A DNA stretch of 64,000 nucleotides, from the NCBI GenBank assembly GCA_022820365.1, contig JAJEFO010000061.1:1-64000 (forward strand). The letters are read 5' to 3'. The notes beneath the pieces are model-generated. The model was given only the letters and a program-made list of their open reading frames with translations. It did no database searches and was not told the DNA's origin. Position 1 is the stretch's first letter. Every line of letters starts with the position of its first letter. The DNA is from Silicimonas sp. Lineage in GTDB: Bacteria; Pseudomonadota; Alphaproteobacteria; Rhodobacterales; Rhodobacteraceae. The position numbers and the translations under genes were made by a program. Of the stretch, positions 1-7,698 are shown piece after piece.

Positions 1-120
1 GCCCCGCCTGAGTCGAAACGGCGGCTGGAAGCCTCCGCAATGCGCCAACGACAACCAGCCGGTGATGAAAATCGCGCTTGCGGCATGATTCGCGAAGAAC
101 ATCAAGAATACAAAAAGTGA
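1..120 (+). other. Possible 3' end of an upstream gene
   Basis: The first 40 codons of frame 1 are free of stops and end at a TGA at 118-120, so this could be the tail of a gene entering from the left. The 39 residues are charged and match no family I recognise. A stop-free run of this length is common by chance in GC-rich DNA, so this is weak. Confidence 0.2.
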
Positions 121-156
121 ACCATACAAGAATCACGCCCCTCCGACAAGGGCGAC

Positions 157-183
157 TTGAAAAACCGCGCAAAACACTACAGT
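157..183 (+). promoter_or_regulatory. Weak sigma70-like promoter candidate for hflKC
   Basis: TTGAAA at 157-162 is followed after 15 bases by TACAGT at 178-183, about 35 bases before the hflK start. The spacer is shorter than the preferred 17, so this is only a candidate. The ribosome binding site of hflK (AGAGG) lies at about 205-209. Confidence 0.25.
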
Positions 184-217
184 TAGCACCCTGAGAGACT
201 CAGAAAGAGGACCACGA

Positions 218-1351
218 ATGGCCAACAAGAGCGGCGGACCATGGGGCGGCGGCCCTCAGAATGGCGGCAACGGAGATGCCCGCAGGCCAGGTCGGCCTGG
301 GCAGCAGAGACCCAACATACCCGATATCGACGACATGGTGAGAAAGGGCCAGGAGCGGCTCTCTTCAATCATGGGCGGCAGAGGAGGATCCGGCCGACGC
401 GGCGGTGGCGGCGGCGAGCGACCGCGGCTTTCGCGCGGTTCCATTGCCATCGGCGTGTTGGTCATTCTGGGCCTCTGGGCCTATTCCTCACTGTACTCGG
501 TCAGACCGGAAGAGCAATCGGTCGAACTGTTCCTGGGGGAATTCTCCTCGATCGGCCAGCCAGGCCTCAACTTCGCGCCTTGGCCGGTGATGACCTACGA
601 GGTCATCCCGGTGACTCGGGAACAGTCGGAAGACATTGGTGTCGGCCGTCAGGGCGACAACGGCTTGATGTTGACCACGGACGAGAACATCGTCGACATT
701 GACTTTCAGGTCGTCTGGAACATCTCCAGACCCGACGACTTCCTGTTCAACCTGAGAGACGGACCGGAGACCGTGCGAGCGGTTTCTGAATCGGCGATGC
801 GCGAGATCGTGGCGGGCAGCGAACTTGCACCCCTTCTCAACCGCGATCGAGCGATCGTGGCGCAGCGGGCCAAGGAACTGATCCAGGCGACGCTCGACAA
901 CTACGAAGCGGGCATCAACATCGTCCGCGTGAACCTGAACAAGGCAGACCCACCGCGCGAGGTGATCGACGCCTTCCGCGACGTCCAGGCAGCGGAACAG
1001 GAGCGTGACCGTCTCGAGCGCCAAGCCGACGCGTACGCCAACCGCGTGCTCGCAGGCGCACGCGGCGAAGCGGCGCAGGTTCTTGAAGTGGCCGAATCCT
1101 ACCGCGCCCAGGTCGTGAACGAGGCCAAGGGCGAGGCCAGCCGCTTTTCCGCGGTTCTGGCCGAATATCGCCTGGCCCCAGAAGTTACCCGGCGAAGGCT
1201 GTACATCGAAACGCTGGAGAAGGTTCTCGGCGGCATTGACAAGATCATTCTTGACGAGGGCGTCAGTGACGGCCCAGGCCAGGGCGTCGTGCCCTACTTG
1301 CCGCTGAACGAGCTCCGTCGCGGAACAACCACTCCCGAAGGAGGAAACTGA
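218..1351 (+). CDS. hflK: HflK, FtsH protease modulator subunit
   Basis: HflK pairs with HflC in an inner-membrane complex that surrounds and restrains the FtsH protease. The 377-residue protein has a Gly/Arg/Pro-rich cytoplasmic N-terminus (residues 1-70), one membrane segment (about 74-92), then an SPFH/band-7 domain and a long charged Ala/Glu/Arg coiled-coil region (about 235-320) typical of the family. The ATG follows an AGAGG ribosome binding site. hflC starts one base after its stop, so the two are translationally coupled. Length and architecture are normal for HflK, and the paired hflC makes the call secure. Confidence 0.95.
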   Translation: MANKSGGPWGGGPQNGGNGDARRPGRPGQQRPNIPDIDDMVRKGQERLSSIMGGRGGSGRRGGGGGERPRLSRGSIAIGVLVILGLWAYSSLYSVRPEEQSVELFLGEFSSIGQPGLNFAPWPVMTYEVIPVTREQSEDIGVGRQGDNGLMLTTDENIVDIDFQVVWNISRPDDFLFNLRDGPETVRAVSESAMREIVAGSELAPLLNRDRAIVAQRAKELIQATLDNYEAGINIVRVNLNKADPPREVIDAFRDVQAAEQERDRLERQADAYANRVLAGARGEAAQVLEVAESYRAQVVNEAKGEASRFSAVLAEYRLAPEVTRRRLYIETLEKVLGGIDKIILDEGVSDGPGQGVVPYLPLNELRRGTTTPEGGN

Positions 1352-1352
1352 G

Positions 1353-2264
1353 ATGTTGAGAAGTGGAGTCCTTCTGACGGCAATTCTGGCCATTGCGGTC
1401 GCCATTGCCCTCTCGTCCATCTTCATCGTGGATGAGCGCGAGAAGGCGCTGGTTCTGCAGTTCGGCCAGATCAAGCAGGTCAAGACGGAGCCCGGCCTGG
1501 GATTCAAGATCCCCATCATCCAGGAAGTCGTGCGCTATGATGGCCGAATCCTGTCTCTCGACACGCCCGAAATCGAGATCACGCCCTCTGACGACAGGCG
1601 GCTGGTTGTCGACGCCTTCACGCGCTATCGCATCGGCCATCAGGACGCGGACATCGTCCAGTTCCGCCAGGCCGTGGGACCGGGCGGTGTGCGATTCGCC
1701 GAAGACCGGCTGTCATCGATCCTCATCGACGAAATCCGGGCGGTCCTGGGTGCGGAGGGCGTGACCTCGAACACGATCCTCTCCCCCGAAAGGGCAGAGC
1801 TCATGAACCGAATCCGGGCCAATGCCGACGCGGAAGCGGCGGCGTTGGGGCTTGACGTTGTTGACGTGCGATTGAAGCAGACCAACCTCCCCGAGCAGAA
1901 CCTCGCGGCCACGTTTGACCGGATGCGCGCGGAGCGCGAGCGGGAAGCGACTGACGAGCGGGCCCGAGGGGCGGAGGCCGCCCAAAGGGTCCAGGCTCAG
2001 GCCGACAGGACGGTGGTCGAAATCGTTTCCGAAGCCAACCGCGAAGCCGAAATCGTCCGCGGCGAGGCGGATGCAGAACGCAACTCGATCTTCGCCGCTG
2101 CCTATGGCGCAGACGAGGGCTTCTTCCGGTTCTACCGGTCGCTTGCAGCCTACGAGCGAGCCCTCCAGGGACAGAACTCGACGCTTGTGATTACGCCTGA
2201 CAGCGAGTTCTTCGAGTTCCTGGACGGTGTCGGCATGGAGCCCGTCGGCACGGCGGCAAATTAA
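1353..2264 (+). CDS. hflC: HflC, FtsH protease modulator subunit
   Basis: HflC is the partner of HflK in the periplasm-facing SPFH complex that regulates FtsH. The 303-residue protein begins with an N-terminal signal-anchor (about residues 5-25). A band-7 domain follows, with the typical opening in which the protein acts as an electron-neutral scaffold (EREKALVLQFGQI), then a charged helical region rich in Arg, Glu and Ala (about 185-245). It starts immediately after hflK and the ribosome binding site (GAAGGAGG) lies inside the end of hflK. The small DUF2065 gene starts five bases after its stop, indicating a three-gene operon. Confidence 0.95.
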   Translation: MLRSGVLLTAILAIAVAIALSSIFIVDEREKALVLQFGQIKQVKTEPGLGFKIPIIQEVVRYDGRILSLDTPEIEITPSDDRRLVVDAFTRYRIGHQDADIVQFRQAVGPGGVRFAEDRLSSILIDEIRAVLGAEGVTSNTILSPERAELMNRIRANADAEAAALGLDVVDVRLKQTNLPEQNLAATFDRMRAEREREATDERARGAEAAQRVQAQADRTVVEIVSEANREAEIVRGEADAERNSIFAAAYGADEGFFRFYRSLAAYERALQGQNSTLVITPDSEFFEFLDGVGMEPVGTAAN

Positions 2265-2269
2265 GGGGC

Positions 2270-2455
2270 ATGGAACTCGCGCTTCTCGGGATCGGCCTCG
2301 TGCTTGTCATCGAAGGCCTTGTTCTTGCCTTGCTGCCGAATCGGCTGGACGAACTGGTCAAGGCAATCGCGTCCTGGCCGCTGGAGACCCGTCGGGCATG
2401 CGGTCTTGGCGCCCTTGCCGTTGGCGTGTTTCTGGTTTGGCTCGCACGAACCTAG
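2270..2455 (+). CDS. DUF2065 (YjeT-like) small membrane protein
   Basis: This is a 61-residue protein with two hydrophobic segments (about residues 3-24 and 42-59) separated by a short basic/amphipathic stretch. That fits the DUF2065/YjeT family, small inner-membrane proteins encoded beside hflKC in many proteobacteria. The function is unknown. A link to the HflKC-FtsH complex is inferred only from the conserved neighbourhood. The ATG follows AAGGGGC directly after the hflC stop, so it is almost certainly cotranscribed with hflKC. Confidence 0.8.
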   Translation: MELALLGIGLVLVIEGLVLALLPNRLDELVKAIASWPLETRRACGLGALAVGVFLVWLART

Positions 2456-2598
2456 TACCGTCCGCACCAACCAGCCGGAGATGCCTTGGCGGCAGCCGGC
2501 CCGGATGACTGCCTGAATCGCGGCCGCAGGACGCCTTTTCTGCCAGGAATGTCGCGTAGAGACGCCCAAACGCCGCAAGTCTCCGGCAGGAACGGCTC

Positions 2599-3972
2599 AT
2601 GTTCCTGAGCGTTTTTGAAGTGTTCAAGGTGGGCGTCGGCCCATCGTCCTCACACACCATGGGGCCGATGGTGGCCGCCGGACGGTTTCTCGAGACCCTC
2701 CGGACCTCCGCATTCAAGCCGCACGGCCTGCGCGCATCCTTGCACGGTTCGCTTGCGTTCACCGGCGTAGGCCACGCGACCGATCGTGCAGTGATCCTCG
2801 GTCTCGCGGGCTTCGAGCCCGACACCTATGACATGGCCAGAGCCGAGGCAGCCCTTAAGGATATCCGCCAAGAAAAGCGTGTCACGCCGGATGGACTCGG
2901 CCCGCTTTCCTTCGATCCCGAAGCGGATCTCCGCTTTGACTACGATACGCCGCTGCCGGGGCACGCCAACGGCCTCAGGCTATATGCCACCGACGGCGAA
3001 GGCGACGTGATCCGGCATGAAACCTACTATTCCATCGGTGGCGGATTCGTCTTGACGGAAGCAGAGCTTGCGGAAGGCGGGAGCAAGGATGACGGCCCGT
3101 CAGTGCCTTACCCGTTCCGGTCGGCGGCCGAGATGCTTGAGATGGCGAGAACCGACGGCAAGAGCGTTGCGGAGATGAAGCGGGCAAACGAGCTGACTCG
3201 AATGAGTTCCGCGGAGCTTGACACCGGTCTGCAGCGAATCTGGGACGTCATGAACGAGTGCATGGAACGCGGCCTAAGCACCGAGGGCGCGCTTCCGGGT
3301 GGCTTGAACGTGCGTCGCCGCGCAGCCGCGATTCGTGCCGGCCTGGAGGCCGAACGCGGCACGAACCTGACTGCCCCGCACGTCGTGAATGACTGGATCA
3401 GCGCCTACGCCATGGCCGTCAACGAAGAAAACGCGGCCGGCGGCCAGGTTGTGACCGCGCCGACCAACGGTGCCGCCGGCGTGGTCCCGGCAACCATCCG
3501 TTACTGGATGGACCATGTGCCGAGCGCGCGTTCGTCACGCATTTGCGAATTCCTCCTGACCGCCTCTGCCATTGGCGCGCTCATAAAGCACAACGCATCG
3601 ATCTCGGGAGCCGAATGCGGATGCCAGGCCGAAGTCGGCTCGGCCTCGGCAATGGCTGCCGGCGGAATGGCCGCAGTGCTGGACGGCACGCCCGAACAGG
3701 TTGAGAACGCCGCGGAAATTGCCCTTGAGCACCACCTCGGAATGACTTGCGATCCCGTGAGGGGTCTGGTGCAGGTGCCTTGCATCGAACGAAACGGCCT
3801 CGGCGCGATCAAGGCGGTTTCGGCTGCATCGCTGGCGCTTCGCGGCGACGGCAAGCACTTCGTGCCGCTCGATGCCGCCATCGAGACCATGCGCCAGACC
3901 GGCGAGGACATGAGCAAAAAGTACAAGGAAACCGCTCTTGGCGGTCTCGCCGTCAACGTCCCGAACTGCTAG
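2599..3972 (+). CDS. sdaA: L-serine ammonia-lyase (iron-sulfur, single chain)
   Basis: The enzyme deaminates L-serine to pyruvate and ammonia using a [4Fe-4S] cluster. The 457-residue single-chain form has the N-terminal beta domain (opening [15 protein letters not shown], typical of the family) fused to the alpha catalytic domain. The three cluster cysteines are visible at C342, C384 and C395 (GCQAEVG and CDPVRG...PC motifs), very close to their positions in characterised single-chain enzymes. The gene follows the hflKC operon after a 143-base gap and ends tail-to-tail with nusB, overlapping it by four bases. It probably has its own promoter. Confidence 0.93.
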   Translation: MFLSVFEVFKVGVGPSSSHTMGPMVAAGRFLETLRTSAFKPHGLRASLHGSLAFTGVGHATDRAVILGLAGFEPDTYDMARAEAALKDIRQEKRVTPDGLGPLSFDPEADLRFDYDTPLPGHANGLRLYATDGEGDVIRHETYYSIGGGFVLTEAELAEGGSKDDGPSVPYPFRSAAEMLEMARTDGKSVAEMKRANELTRMSSAELDTGLQRIWDVMNECMERGLSTEGALPGGLNVRRRAAAIRAGLEAERGTNLTAPHVVNDWISAYAMAVNEENAAGGQVVTAPTNGAAGVVPATIRYWMDHVPSARSSRICEFLLTASAIGALIKHNASISGAECGCQAEVGSASAMAAGGMAAVLDGTPEQVENAAEIALEHHLGMTCDPVRGLVQVPCIERNGLGAIKAVSAASLALRGDGKHFVPLDAAIETMRQTGEDMSKKYKETALGGLAVNVPNC

Positions 3973-4442
3973 CCCCGGGCCCGCTCCTTGAATGCCTCCG
4001 GCCGCGCTTCGCGCGCCATATGGTCCAGTACCGCGTTCACGAAGCTCTTTTCTCGCCCCTCGGGGAAGAATGCCTTTGCCACGTCCACAAACTCGGAAAT
4101 TATCACTCGTGGCGGTACCTCGCTCCCGACCAGTTCCGCACCTGCCGCGCGAAACAGCGCACGCAGAACGGGATCGATCCGGTGAATCGGCCACTTGGCC
4201 ACAAGCGCGCGTTCCGTCATCTGGTCAATCCGCGCCTGCCAGGTCACGGCATCATCGACAAGCTGCCGAAACAGGTCCCGGTCACCCGCCGCCAGTTCCA
4301 GGCCGTCGAGCTCTTCGGCGAAACGGTGATCCTCGAACTCGTTCTGAACGGTCGTCGCCGACTGCCCGCTCGCCTCCATCTGGAACAGCGCCTGCACCGC
4401 ATGGAGCCGTGCGACGCTTCGCTTCTGCTGCAAGAGGGTCAT
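3969..4442 (-). CDS. nusB: Transcription antitermination factor NusB
   Basis: NusB binds boxA RNA with NusE (S10) and supports antitermination on rRNA operons. The 157-residue all-alpha protein starts with the Arg-rich helix seen in the family (KRSVARLHAVQALFQME) and keeps the FFPEGREKSFVNAVLD motif near the C-terminus. Its start overlaps the ribH stop (ATGA), placing it last in a ribBX-ribH-nusB operon, the usual alphaproteobacterial arrangement. Its stop codon shares the palindromic CTAG with the stop of convergent sdaA. Confidence 0.93.
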   Translation of the reverse strand: MTLLQQKRSVARLHAVQALFQMEASGQSATTVQNEFEDHRFAEELDGLELAAGDRDLFRQLVDDAVTWQARIDQMTERALVAKWPIHRIDPVLRALFRAAGAELVGSEVPPRVIISEFVDVAKAFFPEGREKSFVNAVLDHMAREARPEAFKERARG

Positions 4443-4951
4443 GAGAATCCGGAGACCTGAGCGGACCTGATTTCGCTCTCCGGTGGGGCAAAGCGCCGCT
4501 TGAGCGCAATGAGATGGAGCGCAGCGGCTGCAGCACCCCCGCCCTTGTTCTCATTGCCGGGATCCGCACGCACTGCCGCCTGTTCGCGTGTTTCCACCGT
4601 CAGAATGCCGTTGCCAATGCAGGCGCCTTCAGCACCCAACAGCTGCAGGGCCCGGTTCGAATTGTCACAGACGGTCTCGTAATGCGTTGTTTCACCTCGA
4701 ATCACGCAGCCCAGCGCGACGAAGCCGTCGTATTCAGCCTGCCTGAATGCAATGCCAATGGCTGTCGGCACTTCCAGTGCGCCCGGAACCTTGACCAGAT
4801 CGACCTTGGCCGCGACCTTCGCCAGCTCGGCTTGGGCTCCATCCACGAGATCAGCGGCGATATCAAAGTAGTACGGGGCGACGACAATCAGCACCTTCGG
4901 CGGAGTTTCGAACACCGGCAGTTCCAGCGTGTGGTGAGGCTGCCCGGCCAT
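4439..4951 (-). CDS. ribH: 6,7-dimethyl-8-ribityllumazine synthase
   Basis: RibH condenses 5-amino-6-ribitylamino-uracil with 3,4-dihydroxy-2-butanone 4-phosphate to make lumazine, the penultimate step of riboflavin synthesis. The 170-residue protein shows the substrate-binding motif VPGALEVPTAIG, the phosphate-binding and catalytic-His segment GCVIRGETTHYE, and the GNGILTVET loop. The start codon overlaps the ribBX stop by one base (TGATG), and the stop overlaps the nusB start, so the three genes are translationally coupled. The length is slightly above the usual 150-160 because of a C-terminal tail. Confidence 0.95.
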   Translation of the reverse strand: MAGQPHHTLELPVFETPPKVLIVVAPYYFDIAADLVDGAQAELAKVAAKVDLVKVPGALEVPTAIGIAFRQAEYDGFVALGCVIRGETTHYETVCDNSNRALQLLGAEGACIGNGILTVETREQAAVRADPGNENKGGGAAAAALHLIALKRRFAPPESEIRSAQVSGFS

Positions 4952-6075
4952 CAGCCGAGATCCGAAATCGTGCGCGTACCGACAATTTCGAGGCCATAGG
5001 CCTCGAGCCCCACGATCTTTGGTTGGGGTGAATTGGTCAATAGAACCAGTTGCGAAAGTCCGAGCGAGGACAAGATCTGTGCTCCCAAGCCATACTGCCT
5101 GAGCGTCTGCGGCGAAACGCTGTCTCCACCCTTCAGCTTCATTGTCGTGTCCCTGAGCAGCACCAGGACCCCGCGCCCTTCGTCCGAAATAAGTTGCATG
5201 GCATCGCCGAATTCGTTCCTTCGCCCCGCCGGCCCAAGGCCAAGCACGTCAAGCATCGGATCCAATGCATGCATTCTCACAAGGCAGGGTTCTGGCGAAG
5301 AAATGTCGCCCTTGACCAAAGCGATGTGCTCGTCGCCATGGGCGGTATCCGAATAGATCCGCATCTCCCATTCGCCGCCGAACTCGGACGTGACCGTCTT
5401 GCGGCTTGTGACGGCAACAAGGTTGTCGTGTCGTCGTCGATAGGCAATGAGCTCACTGATCGTGCCGATCTTCAGGCCGTGTCGCTGTGCAAACGCGACC
5501 AGGTCCGGCAGACGGCTCATCGTGCCGTCCTCGTTCATGATCTCGCAGATCACGGCGGACGGGTTCAAGCCCGCCAGACGCGACACGTCTACCGCAGCTT
5601 CCGTGTGGCCCGCACGCACGAGCACCCCGCCGTCGCGTGCGCGCAAGGGGAAAATGTGCCCTGGCGTAGCAATGTCGGCAGCCGTCGTGGACTGGTCGAT
5701 CGCCGCCGCGACCGTACGCGCGCGATCATGGGCGGAAATCCCGGTCGTGACTCCTTCCCGCGCCTCAATGGACACCGTGAACGCCGTCTCGTGCCGCGAG
5801 GAGTTATGGGACGCCATCAGTGGAAGGCCGAGCGCGTCGCAGCGCTCGCCTGTCAGCGAAAGGCAGATCAGCCCGCGCCCATGCGTCGCCATGAAGTTGA
5901 TGGCCTCGGGCGTCGCCATCTGGGCTGGAATGACCAAGTCACCCTCGTTCTCGCGATCCTCGTGATCGACGAGAATGAACATGCGACCGTTCCGCGCATC
6001 CTCAGTTATTTCCTCGATCGAGGAAATGGCGTCATGCCAGTGGTCTTCAACAGCTTGGGTGGCTTCTAGTGACAT
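4951..6075 (-). CDS. ribB: RibBX: dihydroxybutanone phosphate synthase with decayed GTP cyclohydrolase II domain
   Basis: The N-terminal half (about residues 1-215) is an intact 3,4-dihydroxy-2-butanone 4-phosphate synthase, with the metal-binding motif DRENEGD, the AREGVTTGISAHDRA segment and the GHTEAAVDV motif. The C-terminal half is homologous to GTP cyclohydrolase II but lacks both the zinc CxxxCxC cysteines (the region reads LGLGPAGRRNEFGD) and the RQEGRGIGL motif. It should not hydrolyse GTP. This matches the RibBX type known from alphaproteobacteria, so a separate ribA must lie elsewhere. The start at 6075 (MSLEATQ) is chosen because the longer frame adds 37 unconserved residues. Confidence 0.9.
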   Translation of the reverse strand: MSLEATQAVEDHWHDAISSIEEITEDARNGRMFILVDHEDRENEGDLVIPAQMATPEAINFMATHGRGLICLSLTGERCDALGLPLMASHNSSRHETAFTVSIEAREGVTTGISAHDRARTVAAAIDQSTTAADIATPGHIFPLRARDGGVLVRAGHTEAAVDVSRLAGLNPSAVICEIMNEDGTMSRLPDLVAFAQRHGLKIGTISELIAYRRRHDNLVAVTSRKTVTSEFGGEWEMRIYSDTAHGDEHIALVKGDISSPEPCLVRMHALDPMLDVLGLGPAGRRNEFGDAMQLISDEGRGVLVLLRDTTMKLKGGDSVSPQTLRQYGLGAQILSSLGLSQLVLLTNSPQPKIVGLEAYGLEIVGTRTISDLG

Positions 6076-6631
6076 CTGTGGAGCCCGGACTATCCCATTG
6101 AGCCTCGCCAATAGCCCAGCGAAGAAACTAAAGCCAGAGGCAACGCCGCCGCCTTCCCGATGCCGAACCAATGTTCGCCTACGCATCCGCGCATTTGGCG
6201 GATTCGCGGCGAACCGTGAACGTCTTGTGCTGCGTCGCCCAAGCGCACGCGACAGCTGACGAGCGCATCGACTTCAAGAATCACCCTTTCGCCCGACTTT
6301 GCTTCAGCCATGGCCAAAGAGACGCACTTGCGAGTTCGACGTGCGGCATTTCTTGGCTCTCTTGTCGGCCACCTGATTTCAATGCGCCCGTCGAATCAGA
6401 CGTCAAGGCCCTTGCGGGTCCCCGATCGTGCCAAGTAAGTTGGCCCGATCGGGAACGGTGCTTTGATGCGAATCCGACGGACCTTTTACATTCACCGCAT
6501 TCGCCGCTAAGTTATCTTCAAGATCAGGGGGACGTCCCGAAATTTCGGGTTTTGCGTTACATCTCGAAAGCCATTGGCTGCCCTCAGGTCACAGCAAGCG
6601 CGCAAGCGCGCAGAAAGATACGGAGAATCTG
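6076..6631. other. Intergenic region between ribBX and the TAXI gene
   Basis: These 556 bases separate two divergent genes and must hold both promoters. I looked for the conserved core of an FMN riboswitch in the ribBX leader and did not see it. A 73-codon minus frame beginning at about 6311 has no recognisable product. The ribosome binding site of the plus-strand gene (CGGAG) lies near 6621-6625. Confidence 0.5.
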
Positions 6632-7603
6632 ATGAAACACATGAAAATCACTGCCGGCCTACTGACAGCAGCGACACTTGCCTTTACCGGTCCTGCCGCA
6701 GCGCAGGATCAGCAGTTCATTTCGATCGGAACGGGCGGGGTGACGGGAGTCTACTACCCAACCGGCGGCGCGATTTGCAGGCTTGTCAACCGCGACCGCA
6801 AGGAGCATGGCCTTCGCTGCGCCGTGGAGTCGACCGGCGGGTCGGTTTACAACATCAATACGATCAAGGCTGGCGAACTGGAGTTCGGCGTGGCCCAGTC
6901 CGACTGGCAGTATCACGCCTACCACGGCACATCAAAGTTCGCTGACAACCCGTTCCCCGAAATTCGGGCGATGTTCTCGGTACACCCCGAGCCCTTCACT
7001 CTGCTGGTGCGCAGCGACAGCGGCATCGACTCCTTTGAGGGACTCAAGGGCCATCGTGTGAACGTGGGCAATCCAGGGTCTGGCCAGCGTGCCACGATGG
7101 AAGTGGTGATGGACGCCTTCGGCATTGCCATGGACGACTTCTCCCTGGCCACCGAATACAAAGGTTCTGAAATGGCCAAGCAGATCTGCGACGACAACAT
7201 CGACGCGATGATCTACACGATCGGTCACCCGGCCGCGGCCATCAAGGAAGCCACCACCACCTGTGACGTGAAACTGGTCTCCGTGACCGGTGCGCCGATC
7301 GACAAGCTGGTGGCGGACAATCCCTTCTATCGCGTGGCCACGATTCCGGGCGGCATGTACGCTGGCACCGACACCGACACAACGACCTTCGGCGTGGGCG
7401 CGACCTTCGTAACCTCCGCAAATGTGCCGGAAGAGGTGGCCTATGTGGTCGCAAAGGCGGTGTTGGCCAATCTCGACGATTTCCGTGGCTTGCACCCGGC
7501 CTTTGCCAATCTCGACGCCAATCAAATGGTCAGCGACGGCCTTTCCGCTCCGCTGCATCCGGGGGCCGAGAGAGCTTACAAGGAACTGGGCTTGATGGAA
7601 TAA
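6632..7603 (+). CDS. TAXI-family TRAP transporter substrate-binding protein
   Basis: This is the periplasmic substrate-binding subunit of a TRAP transporter of the TAXI (TRAP-associated extracytoplasmic immunogenic) class. The 323-residue precursor has a Sec signal peptide (residues 1-24, cleavage after ...GPAAA) and the family opening IGTGGVTGVYYPTGGAICRLVN. The Ser/Thr-Gly-Gly-Ser segment and the NVGNPGSGQRAT loop are also typical. TAXI ligands include C4/C5 dicarboxylates and glutamate, but the ligand here cannot be predicted. It is followed by a strong hairpin and then by the fused permease gene. Confidence 0.92.
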   Translation: MKHMKITAGLLTAATLAFTGPAAAQDQQFISIGTGGVTGVYYPTGGAICRLVNRDRKEHGLRCAVESTGGSVYNINTIKAGELEFGVAQSDWQYHAYHGTSKFADNPFPEIRAMFSVHPEPFTLLVRSDSGIDSFEGLKGHRVNVGNPGSGQRATMEVVMDAFGIAMDDFSLATEYKGSEMAKQICDDNIDAMIYTIGHPAAAIKEATTTCDVKLVSVTGAPIDKLVADNPFYRVATIPGGMYAGTDTDTTTFGVGATFVTSANVPEEVAYVVAKAVLANLDDFRGLHPAFANLDANQMVSDGLSAPLHPGAERAYKELGLME

Positions 7604-7631
7604 GGACATCACCCAGATTTCCTGAAACCTG

Positions 7632-7658
7632 CGCCAGCGCATCCCCGATGCGCTGGCG
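7632..7658 (+). terminator. Hairpin between binding-protein and permease genes
   Basis: A perfect 11-bp stem (CGCCAGCGCAT pairing with ATGCGCTGGCG) with a 5-base loop lies between the binding-protein stop and the permease start. No T-run follows. It is more likely an mRNA-stabilising or partial-termination element that raises expression of the binding protein over the permease than a full terminator. Confidence 0.7.
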
Positions 7659-7698
7659 TACTTCCCTGTAAAACAAGAACCAACGACTGGCACGTGGG

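Noticed and set aside
488-1519. 343-codon minus-strand frame opposite hflK
   Set aside because: It lies wholly antisense to hflK/hflC, has no family match, and arises from the codon bias of GC-rich genes.
6090-6311. 73-codon minus frame upstream of ribBX
   Set aside because: No family match and no clear ribosome binding site; probably leader DNA.
6076-6631. FMN riboswitch upstream of ribBX
   Set aside because: The conserved RFN core elements were not found on the minus strand.
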